Part shown: one piece after another, positions 1 through 5,041 of the stretch | Layout of the letters: each line of letters begins with the position of its first letter | Numbering within the stretch: the first letter of the stretch is position 1 | DNA from: Actinomycetota bacterium | Lineage (GTDB): Bacteria > Actinomycetota > Actinomycetes > Nanopelagicales > Nanopelagicaceae | NCBI GenBank assembly: GCA_009702205.1 | Contig: WLIM01000075.1 | Coordinates: 1-5,041, forward strand | Direction: 5' to 3' | Length of the DNA stretch: 5,041 bases | Position numbers and translations under genes: made by a program | The notes under the pieces: generated by a model | Told to the model about the DNA's origin: nothing | The model's database searches: none | Seen by the model: the letters and a program-made list of their open reading frames with translations, nothing else

Positions 1-67
1 CTGTGTCAGTAGCGGAAGTGCCGTACTTTGCAATAATTTCTTTTTTAACTGATGGTTGTAATGCCAT
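1..67 (-). CDS. rpsO: 30S ribosomal protein S15, N-terminal fragment (runs off the left edge)
   Basis: Reading from the ATG at 67-65 gives 22 complete codons, beginning MALQPSVKKEIIAKYG and continuing TSATDT, plus one base of the next codon. This matches the start of bacterial S15 (MAL...KKEII..YG...DTG), which is normally about 89 residues, so roughly three quarters of the gene lies outside the window. S15 is a primary 16S rRNA-binding protein; it binds the central-domain three-way junction and nucleates assembly of the 30S platform. The start is supported by an AGGGAG Shine-Dalgarno at 80-75, seven bases before the ATG. It is the last gene of the cluster visible here; pnp often follows rpsO in bacteria but cannot be seen. 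The identification rests on only 22 residues but the match and the gene order agree. Confidence 0.93.
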   Translation of the reverse strand, partial: MALQPSVKKEIIAKYGTSATDT

Positions 68-74
68 TTTGGTA

Positions 75-80
75 CTCCCT
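75..80 (-). promoter_or_regulatory. Shine-Dalgarno of rpsO (AGGGAG)
   Basis: On the minus strand the bases before the rpsO ATG read AAAGGGAGTACCAAAATG. AGGGAG at 80-75 lies seven bases from the start codon. It is the only strong ribosome binding site in front of a start codon in this window and fixes the rpsO start at 67. Its AGGG core can also pair with CCCT at 95-92 in the upstream hairpin, so its accessibility may be regulated; that part is inference. Confidence 0.8.
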
Positions 81-86
81 TTACTT

Positions 87-106
87 TCACGAGGGCCTCG
101 GTGTGA
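87..106 (-). promoter_or_regulatory. Bulged hairpin just upstream of the rpsO Shine-Dalgarno
   Basis: In mRNA sense, TCA (106-104) pairs with TGA (89-87). After a CAC bulge (103-101), CGAG (100-97) pairs with CTCG (93-90) around a GCC loop (96-94). The stem ends six bases before the AGGGAG ribosome binding site. No run of T follows, so it is not an intrinsic terminator. Seven base pairs with a bulge make only modest stability, and its function is unproven. Confidence 0.4.
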
Positions 107-188
107 TTCACGAAGGCTCGATTGCTCGCTTGTTGTTGGGCAAGGCTACCAGCGTGATTTGATCTAACGAAATCCGACCAATCTGCCC

Positions 189-1079
189 CTAATTTATGCG
201 GGTAAATCCAGTGAGTTCTGCGGCAGTATCGCAATCCGCCTTCATCTGTACTAATAGAGAGTCCAGTGAATCAAATTTCAAGGTATCACGAAGACGATGC
301 GTAAATTCAAGTTTTGCAACTTTGTCATATAAATCTAAATCTTTCTGATCAATGGCATACGCCTCAACTTGTCGCCCACGCACACCAGGAAAAGTTGGAT
401 TTGTTCCAATTGAAATAGCCGCAGCCCATTTCTTATCTTCAACAGTTAGCCAACCAGCATAAACACCGTCAGCAGGAATACAAGCAAGTGCATCAAGACC
501 AATATTCGCAGTCGGATAGCCAATTTCACGTCCACGTTTTTCACCGTGAACAACAGGACCAACTAAGTAATGGTTTCTAGTTAAAAGCTCTGAAGCGCGC
601 TCAACTTCGCCATCAAAAATTAAACCGCGAATTCTGGATGACGAGATTGGGTTTCCGCGATTTTCTGAGAGCTTTACTATTGTGGTTTCAAATCCCTTAT
701 TTGCGCTCTTTAAATAGTGCGCAGTTCCTTGTGCCTTATGGCCAAAGGTAAAGTTTTCACCAACCACAACATGAGATACGGATAATTTCTTAATTAAGAT
801 CTCTTCTATAAATTCATCTGGACTGAGTGCGGCAAACTCTTTGGTGAAATCGATAACTACAACATCATCCGCGCCATGCGCTTTAAGTTGAGAGATTCGA
901 TCTGCAAGTGGCAGAAGTTGCATAGGTGTTCGCTCTGGCGCAAAGATTGCAGTCGGATGCGGATAAAACGTTAGTGCAATAACTTTTCCGTGAACTTTTG
1001 CAGCCTTAACTAATTCTTGGTGGCCAGCATGAACGCCATCGAAGATTCCGATAAGCACACAATTTTTAACTTCGGCCAC
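189..1079 (-). CDS. ribF: Bifunctional riboflavin kinase / FAD synthetase
   Basis: This 296-residue cytosolic enzyme phosphorylates riboflavin to FMN and adenylylates FMN to FAD. The N-terminal nucleotidyltransferase half shows GIFDGVHAGHQ with the HxGH signature at residues 17-20, the YPHP stretch near 39-42, VGENFTFGHKAQGT at 106-119 and ISSSRIR at 145-151. The C-terminal flavokinase half shows GPVVHGEKRGREIGYPTAN from 174, with PTAN at 189-192, GTNPTF at 225-230 and VEAY at 238-241, where Glu239 aligns with the catalytic glutamate of flavokinases. The length is slightly short for the family (about 305-330) because little precedes the first strand. The start is GTG at 1079-1077, four bases after the truB stop; the only other start before HxGH, the GTG at 1058-1056, would remove part of the first strand. 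No clear Shine-Dalgarno is present, so coupling to truB translation is likely. Both activities appear intact. Confidence 0.96.
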   Translation of the reverse strand: MAEVKNCVLIGIFDGVHAGHQELVKAAKVHGKVIALTFYPHPTAIFAPERTPMQLLPLADRISQLKAHGADDVVVIDFTKEFAALSPDEFIEEILIKKLSVSHVVVGENFTFGHKAQGTAHYLKSANKGFETTIVKLSENRGNPISSSRIRGLIFDGEVERASELLTRNHYLVGPVVHGEKRGREIGYPTANIGLDALACIPADGVYAGWLTVEDKKWAAAISIGTNPTFPGVRGRQVEAYAIDQKDLDLYDKVAKLEFTHRLRDTLKFDSLDSLLVQMKADCDTAAELTGFTRIN

Positions 1080-1083
1080 CTGA

Positions 1084-1950
1084 CTATTCTTTCACGCTTA
1101 CAAGGGTTGGGGTTGCAACCATTTTGCCAGCAATCTCTTTATCCAGGAGAAGGGCGGTGAATTCTCCGCTCTGATCCAGCGCTGCAACTGGACCATCTTT
1201 TTCACTAGCTGAAATAGCACGACCAAATGAAATTTCACTTGATTCCATCAAATCAATAGTCCTAGTTGGCAAGATACGCGAAATACCAGCTGCGACCGAA
1301 ATTGAATTAGCAACACCTAACTCACCGCACTCAGCAATTTCAAATGGTGATACCAAAGTTCGCCGCAGCGAAGTTAAGTGTCCACCAACCTGTAATTCTT
1401 GACCGAGATCGCGCGCAATTGCCCGAATATAAGTTCCGGCGCTACAGGTGATCTCAACTCTTACATCTAGGAAATCACCGACTCGAATAAATTCAATAAC
1501 TTTAATCTCTGAAACATTAACTTCACGCGCCGGAATATCTACTACTTCCCCATCGCGAACTCGCTCATGCGCCCGCTTTCCATCAATTTTTATAGCCGAT
1601 ACGGAACTCGGTTTTTGCATAATATTTCCGACAAATTTTTTAAGGCAGGCGCTAACCAACTCTTCGCCTATATCTGCTGCACTCGTGGTTTCAAGAATTT
1701 CACCTTCGCGATCATCAGTATGAGTGCTCTGTCCAAGGCGAATAGTTGCTTCATATTTCTTTGTTCCATCAGTTACATATTGGAGAAGTCTTGTGGCTGA
1801 ACCAATACCTAGAACTAAAACACCTGTGGCCATTGGGTCGAGAGTTCCGGCGTGACCCACGCGTTTAGTTTTAAAAAGTTTTCTGGCACTTGCTACGACA
1901 TCATGACTTGTTACGCCAGCCGCTTTATCAATAAGCAAAAAGCCATTCAT
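1084..1950 (-). CDS. truB: tRNA pseudouridine(55) synthase TruB
   Basis: TruB converts U55 in the T-loop of tRNAs to pseudouridine and helps tRNA folding. The 288-residue product opens with NGFLLIDKAAGVTSHDVV. The catalytic aspartate is Asp38 in GHAGTLDPMATGVLVLG (codon at 1839-1837). The active-site tyrosine of the KRY-type motif is Tyr66 in TKKYEATIRLGQ. A QKPSSVSAIKIDGKRA block starts at 112, and CSAGTYIRAIARDLG at 169-183 is the conserved RNA-contact region. Residues about 240-285 resemble the actinobacterial TruB C-terminal domain rather than the E. coli PUA domain. Residue 128 is His where M. tuberculosis and E. coli TruB have Tyr. The ATG at 1950 lies six bases after the rbfA stop; upstream sequence is AT-rich with no good Shine-Dalgarno, which suggests translational coupling. 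No frameshift or truncation is seen. Confidence 0.97.
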   Translation of the reverse strand: MNGFLLIDKAAGVTSHDVVASARKLFKTKRVGHAGTLDPMATGVLVLGIGSATRLLQYVTDGTKKYEATIRLGQSTHTDDREGEILETTSAADIGEELVSACLKKFVGNIMQKPSSVSAIKIDGKRAHERVRDGEVVDIPAREVNVSEIKVIEFIRVGDFLDVRVEITCSAGTYIRAIARDLGQELQVGGHLTSLRRTLVSPFEIAECGELGVANSISVAAGISRILPTRTIDLMESSEISFGRAISASEKDGPVAALDQSGEFTALLLDKEIAGKMVATPTLVSVKE

Positions 1951-1956
1951 GATTAA

Positions 1957-2376
1957 TTATTCGTCAGCGTGCTTGTAAGGATCAGCTTCGCCAGCAGGTT
2001 TTGCACCTTCGCGTGCTTTAGCAAGTTCCGCATCTTTTCTGGCTACTTCAAACAGTAAGTCATTCATTGCAGATGCGCTCTCTTGCAATCCATCTTGAAA
2101 GAATTCAAGTGTTGGAGTTATGCGAAGACCAAGAGTGCGGCCGACTTCGGTTCGCAACATTCCGCGAGCTGAATTCAGTGCAATCGCCGTAGCGCTTCGC
2201 TCTGCTTCATCACCGAGAACGGTATAAAAAATAGAGGCTTGTTGAAGATCGCCAGTAACTCGAACATCGGTAAGAGTTATGAAACCCAGGCGAGGATCTT
2301 TAACCCGGGTCTCAAGTGCTTGCGCAACTATCTCTTTAATTCGGTCTGCGACCTTGAGTGCACGATTGGATGCCAT
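1957..2376 (-). CDS. rbfA: 30S ribosome-binding factor RbfA
   Basis: RbfA is a small KH-fold protein that binds immature 30S subunits, assists 16S rRNA 5'-end maturation and is linked to cold adaptation in E. coli. The 139-residue product has the family features in order: RALKVADRIKEIVAQALE (residues 5-22), DPRLGFITLTDVRVTGDLQQ (27-46) with the following strand ASIFYTVLG, the helix around NSARGMLRTEVG, and LRITPTLEFFQD (84-95). The tail from about residue 112 is charged and ends AGEADPYKHADE, a type of tail seen in actinobacterial RbfA and probably flexible. The length is near the family norm (E. coli 133). The ATG at 2376 is three bases beyond the infB TAA; GAGAAGAAG within the infB end is a weak and distant ribosome-binding candidate, so coupling to infB is likely. 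Confidence 0.96.
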   Translation of the reverse strand: MASNRALKVADRIKEIVAQALETRVKDPRLGFITLTDVRVTGDLQQASIFYTVLGDEAERSATAIALNSARGMLRTEVGRTLGLRITPTLEFFQDGLQESASAMNDLLFEVARKDAELAKAREGAKPAGEADPYKHADE

Positions 2377-2379
2377 TTG

Positions 2380-5041
2380 TTATGCGCGCTTCTTCTCGCG
2401 TAACTCGTAGGTCTGAATGATGTCGCCAACTTGAATGTCTTTGAATGAACCAAGGCCGATACCGCACTCGTATCCATCCTTCACTTCAGTCGCATCATCC
2501 TTAAATCGACGCAATGAATCCACAGTTAAGCCTTCGCCAACTAGGACACCATTTCGAAGAGTTCTCGCCTTTGAATTACGTTTGATAGTTCCATCTTGGA
2601 CCAAGCAACCGGAGATATTTCCGAACTTGCTTGATTTGAAGATATCGCGAACTTCCGCATTTCCGAGAACAACTTCTTCAAACTCTGGCTTGAGCAAGCC
2701 TTTAAGTGAAGCTTCGATCTCTTCAATTGCATTGTAGATAACTGTGTAGAAACGAATTTCAACGCCTTCAGCTTCTGCAAAGATTGCAGTTTGTGGTTCT
2801 GGCTTAACGTTGAATCCAATAATTACAGCTGTTGATGCCGAAGCAAGAGTTACATCGCCCTTTGTAATTGCGCCAACGCCACGGTGGATAACGCGAAGAT
2901 CAACTTCACTTCCAACATCGAGTTGTAGCAATGCATCTTCGAGTGCTTCCACAGAACCAGATACGTCGCCCTTAAGAATAAGGTTAAGTGTGCTGATCTT
3001 GGATTGCTCCATGAAGTCTTCAAGTGAAACCTTCTTGCGAGTCTTAGCAAGTAGCGCATTTCGCATTGCTAGTTGACGCTTCTCTGCAATCTGTCGAGCA
3101 GTTCTGTCATCCTCGGCAACAATAAATGAATCGCCAGCGCCAGGAACGGAAGTGAATCCAAGAACCTGAACTGGACGTGATGGTCCCGCCTCAGTTACGG
3201 CATCACCATTTTCATCCAACATTGCGCGAACGCGACCATAAGCACCGCCGGCAACAATTGCATCTCCAACATGAAGTGTTCCGCGTTGGACTAGAACTGT
3301 TGCAACTGGACCGCGACCCTTATCAAGGTTTGCTTCAATAGCAACACCGCGTGCAACATCATCGGCAATTGCGCGAAGATCGATAGCAGCATCAGCAGTC
3401 AAGAGGATTGCATCGATTAGATCATCAATACCTGCACCTGATTTTGCAGATACGTTAATGAACATTGTTGTTCCGCCGTACTCTTCTGCAATTAAGTTAT
3501 ATTCAGTTAATTGTTGACGAATCTTGTCTGGGTTTGCACCCTCTTTATCAACTTTGTTAACTGCAACAACAATTGGAACATCTGCTGCTTGAGCATGGTT
3601 CAAAGCTTCAATTGTCTGAGGCATAACTCCATCATCGGCTGCGACCACTAGAACCGCAATATCGGTTACCTTCGCACCACGTGCACGCATGGCAGTGAAC
3701 GCTTCGTGACCTGGTGTATCGATGAAAGTGATTGCACGATTTTGACCTTCGTGATCATGGTGAATTTGGTATGCACCAATGTGCTGAGTAATTCCACCTG
3801 CTTCTCCGCGACCAACTTCGGTCTTGCGAATTGCATCAAGCAAGCTAGTTTTACCGTGATCAACGTGACCCATAACCGTAACGATTGGCGAGCGCACAAC
3901 GAGGTCTGCTTCATCAATGTCAGCTAGTTCTTGATCTAGATTAATATCGAATTGTTCTAGAAGTTCACGATCTTCATCTTCAGGACTAACAACTTGAATT
4001 TGATAACCAAGTTCTGCGCCAAGAAGTGTAAAAGTGTCTTCATCTACTGATTGAGTTGCAGTAACCATTTCACCTAAGTGGAATAGCGCTGAAACTAACG
4101 CCGCTGGATCGCCGCCGATCTTCTCGGCGAAATCCATAAGTGTTGCACCACGGCGCAGACGAATTGTTGTCTTCCCATCACCGTGCGGAATAACTGCGCC
4201 ACCAAGTGATGGTGCCGCCATATTGTCGAACTCTTCACGCAACGCTTTCTTACTCTTATGCGCTTTGCGAGATTTTCCGCCTTGCTTACCGAATGCTCCT
4301 GCTGTTCCTCCGCGTTGATGGCGTCCGCCACCTTTTCCTGCTGGACCACCAGTACTTGGTGCACCAAATGAAGGTGCGCCACCGGCGTTTGGTGTGCGAT
4401 AAGGAGAGTTAGGTGCGCCAGTTGTTTGACCTGGACGTGAATTATTTGTTGGCGATCCAGTTGCTGGACGACCTTGTTGCGGACGTGCTGCAAAACCTGG
4501 ACGCACAGAACCTGGGCGTGCACCTGACATTGGTGGACGTTCACCTGGACGTAATGGACGTTGTGCAGGTGGTCGTGGCATTGCATTTGTTCCAGAACCA
4601 AAAGGATTGTTACCAGCACGTGGTGGGCGCGGCATAGCAGGAGCGCCAGAACCGAAAGCGTTGTTGCCAGCACGTGGTGCGGAAGGTGCAGCTGGTGCAG
4701 TAGGTGCGGCAGGTGCTTCGCTCTTTGGTGGTGCTACTGGAATTTCACTTTGAGCTTTTGAAAGTTGTTCGCGCGTTGATTCAGGAAGTGCTGCAAGTGC
4801 AGCTTCAATTTCTTCGGCAGTTGGAGTCGCCGCTTTCTTTGCAGCAGTTTTCTTTGCGGCTGCTTTTTTGACTGGTTTTGGCGCAGCCTCTACTGCTTTT
4901 AGATCTGGAAACTTATCCATCAACTTGCGCACAACAGGTGCTTCAACAGTTGAAGATGCAGATCGAACGAACTCGCCAACCTCTTGTAACTTAGCGAGGA
5001 GCTCTTTGCTCTCTAAACCTAATTCTTTTGCTAATTCGTAA
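2380..5041 (-). CDS. infB: Translation initiation factor IF2, start lies just beyond the right edge
   Basis: IF2 is the GTPase that brings fMet-tRNA to the 30S subunit and promotes 50S joining. The frame stays open to the window edge: the complete codons before the GTG at 4932 read YELAKELGLESKELLAKLQE, then VGEFVRSASSTVEAPV, the canonical actinobacterial IF2 N-terminal domain. The usual start (M.KVRV-YELAKEL) should be a handful of codons past 5041, giving about 890-895 residues. Next come a Lys/Ala-rich stretch (about 4870-4825), a Pro/Gly/Arg/Asn-rich disordered linker (about 4730-4240), and a second IF2 N domain (about 4160-3990; TLMDFAEKIGGDPAALVSAL). The G domain has G1 GHVDHGKT (3870-3847), G2 in GITQHIGAY, G3 DTPGH (3720-3706), G4 NKVD (3558-3547) and G5 SAK (3450-3442). 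Domains II to IV follow, and GYECGIGL (2475-2452) marks the C2 domain that binds fMet-tRNA in characterised IF2. All motifs are intact. Confidence 0.98.
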   Translation of the reverse strand, partial: YELAKELGLESKELLAKLQEVGEFVRSASSTVEAPVVRKLMDKFPDLKAVEAAPKPVKKAAAKKTAAKKAATPTAEEIEAALAALPESTREQLSKAQSEIPVAPPKSEAPAAPTAPAAPSAPRAGNNAFGSGAPAMPRPPRAGNNPFGSGTNAMPRPPAQRPLRPGERPPMSGARPGSVRPGFAARPQQGRPATGSPTNNSRPGQTTGAPNSPYRTPNAGGAPSFGAPSTGGPAGKGGGRHQRGGTAGAFGKQGGKSRKAHKSKKALREEFDNMAAPSLGGAVIPHGDGKTTIRLRRGATLMDFAEKIGGDPAALVSALFHLGEMVTATQSVDEDTFTLLGAELGYQIQVVSPEDEDRELLEQFDINLDQELADIDEADLVVRSPIVTVMGHVDHGKTSLLDAIRKTEVGRGEAGGITQHIGAYQIHHDHEGQNRAITFIDTPGHEAFTAMRARGAKVTDIAVLVVAADDGVMPQTIEALNHAQAADVPIVVAVNKVDKEGANPDKIRQQLTEYNLIAEEYGGTTMFINVSAKSGAGIDDLIDAILLTADAAIDLRAIADDVARGVAIEANLDKGRGPVATVLVQRGTLHVGDAIVAGGAYGRVRAMLDENGDAVTEAGPSRPVQVLGFTSVPGAGDSFIVAEDDRTARQIAEKRQLAMRNALLAKTRKKVSLEDFMEQSKISTLNLILKGDVSGSVEALEDALLQLDVGSEVDLRVIHRGVGAITKGDVTLASASTAVIIGFNVKPEPQTAIFAEAEGVEIRFYTVIYNAIEEIEASLKGLLKPEFEEVVLGNAEVRDIFKSSKFGNISGCLVQDGTIKRNSKARTLRNGVLVGEGLTVDSLRRFKDDATEVKDGYECGIGLGSFKDIQVGDIIQTYELREKKRA
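4567..4674 (-). repeat. Tandem direct repeat, two 54-bp units inside the infB linker
   Basis: Units 4674-4621 and 4620-4567 are adjacent, in frame and the same length. By hand alignment they match at 41 of 54 bases (about 76%). They encode RAGNNAFGSGAPAMPRPP and RAGNNPFGSGTNAMPRPP, which differ at three residues. The divergence, much of it silent, suggests an old duplication kept as low-complexity linker rather than a recent slippage. Similar RPGNNPF-type repeats are common in actinobacterial IF2 linkers. Confidence 0.8.

Larger units (their letters stand above)
68..188 (-). promoter_or_regulatory. rpsO 5' leader, candidate S15 autoregulatory RNA
   Basis: This 121-base stretch between the ribF stop and the rpsO start is the only real spacer in the cluster; the other gaps are 3 to 6 bases. 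It has no open reading frame of note and no hairpin followed by a U-run, so it does not look like a terminator. Visible elements in mRNA sense are a CGAG-GCC-CTCG hairpin (100-90) extended across a three-base bulge by TCA/TGA, the near-palindrome GTGAATCAC (111-103), two more CGAG copies at 128-125 and 120-117 that could compete for CTCG, and GGGCA (188-184), which can pair with TGCCC (142-138). S15 is known to repress its own translation through leader RNAs whose structures differ between bacterial phyla, so a regulatory role is plausible. A separate rpsO promoter could also lie here, but I see no convincing -35/-10 pair. The helices are short and were found by eye. Confidence 0.45.

Noticed and set aside
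87..106. Intrinsic terminator between ribF and rpsO
   Set aside because: The hairpin is followed in mRNA sense by AAAGTAAAGGG, not a U-run, and it lies right next to the rpsO ribosome binding site.
103..111. GTGATTCAC near-palindrome as a repressor operator
   Set aside because: Only nine bases long, a single copy, with no promoter elements alongside; it is more simply part of leader RNA folding.
150..210. Separate promoter for rpsO near the ribF end
   Set aside because: AT-rich pieces such as TAGATC and CATAAAT occur but none has a -35-like partner at 16-18 bases, so no promoter is annotated.
1448..1800. Plus-strand open frames opposite truB
   Set aside because: Their Ser/Thr/Ile-rich translations match no recognisable family and truB is clearly coding on the other strand, so they are antisense shadows.
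4095..4673. Long alternative-frame minus-strand reading frame of about 190 codons inside infB
   Set aside because: It overlaps the IF2 linker and second N domain in another frame, its His/Val/Gln-rich translation is what a frame-shifted Pro/Gly/Arg linker produces, and the IF2 frame is unambiguous.
4206..4761. Plus-strand open frames opposite the infB linker
   Set aside because: They are stop-poor only because the linker uses repetitive codons; no domain, ribosome binding site or promoter is visible.
4825..4870. Lys/Ala-rich histone-like segment in IF2 as a sign of gene fusion
   Set aside because: Low-complexity Lys/Ala stretches are common in IF2 linkers and the segment is short; there is no separate folded domain.

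Overview
The window is a conserved translation/ribosome-assembly gene cluster, read entirely on the minus strand. In transcription order (right to left) it holds infB (translation initiation factor IF2, 5' end cut by the window edge), rbfA (30S maturation factor), truB (tRNA pseudouridine-55 synthase), ribF (riboflavin kinase/FAD synthetase) and the first 22 codons of rpsO (ribosomal protein S15), which runs off the left edge. No plus-strand gene, RNA gene, mobile element, CRISPR array or integration scar was seen.

The proteins point to Actinomycetota. IF2 has the long Pro/Gly/Ala-rich linker followed by an actinobacterial-type second N-terminal domain, TruB has the actinobacterial motif order and C-terminal domain, and the order infB-rbfA-truB-ribF-rpsO is common in that phylum. 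Base composition is only about 45% G+C (hand counts of sample lines gave 43-45% in ordinary coding sequence and 58% in the IF2 linker). That is low for the phylum. Together with the very tight packing, it suggests a small-genome, streamlined actinobacterium such as the freshwater acI/Nanopelagicales group. The lineage is an inference, not a demonstrated identity.

Layout: 5041-2380 infB, 3-base gap, 2376-1957 rbfA, 6-base gap, 1950-1084 truB, 4-base gap, 1079-189 ribF, then a 121-base gap (188-68) and rpsO from 67. The tiny gaps and the weak or absent Shine-Dalgarno sequences at rbfA, truB and ribF suggest one polycistronic message with coupled translation. The only spacer of any length is in front of rpsO. 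It contains a good Shine-Dalgarno, a small hairpin and no terminator, so it is best read as an rpsO leader and a candidate S15 autoregulatory element.

Functionally the cluster joins ribosome subunit maturation (RbfA, S15), initiation (IF2) and tRNA modification (TruB), with flavin cofactor synthesis (RibF) as a conserved passenger. This is mostly ordinary housekeeping sequence. The points worth a second look are the rpsO leader, the true infB start outside the window, a tandem duplication in the IF2 linker, and the start-site architecture of the downstream genes. I found no sign of an undescribed system.
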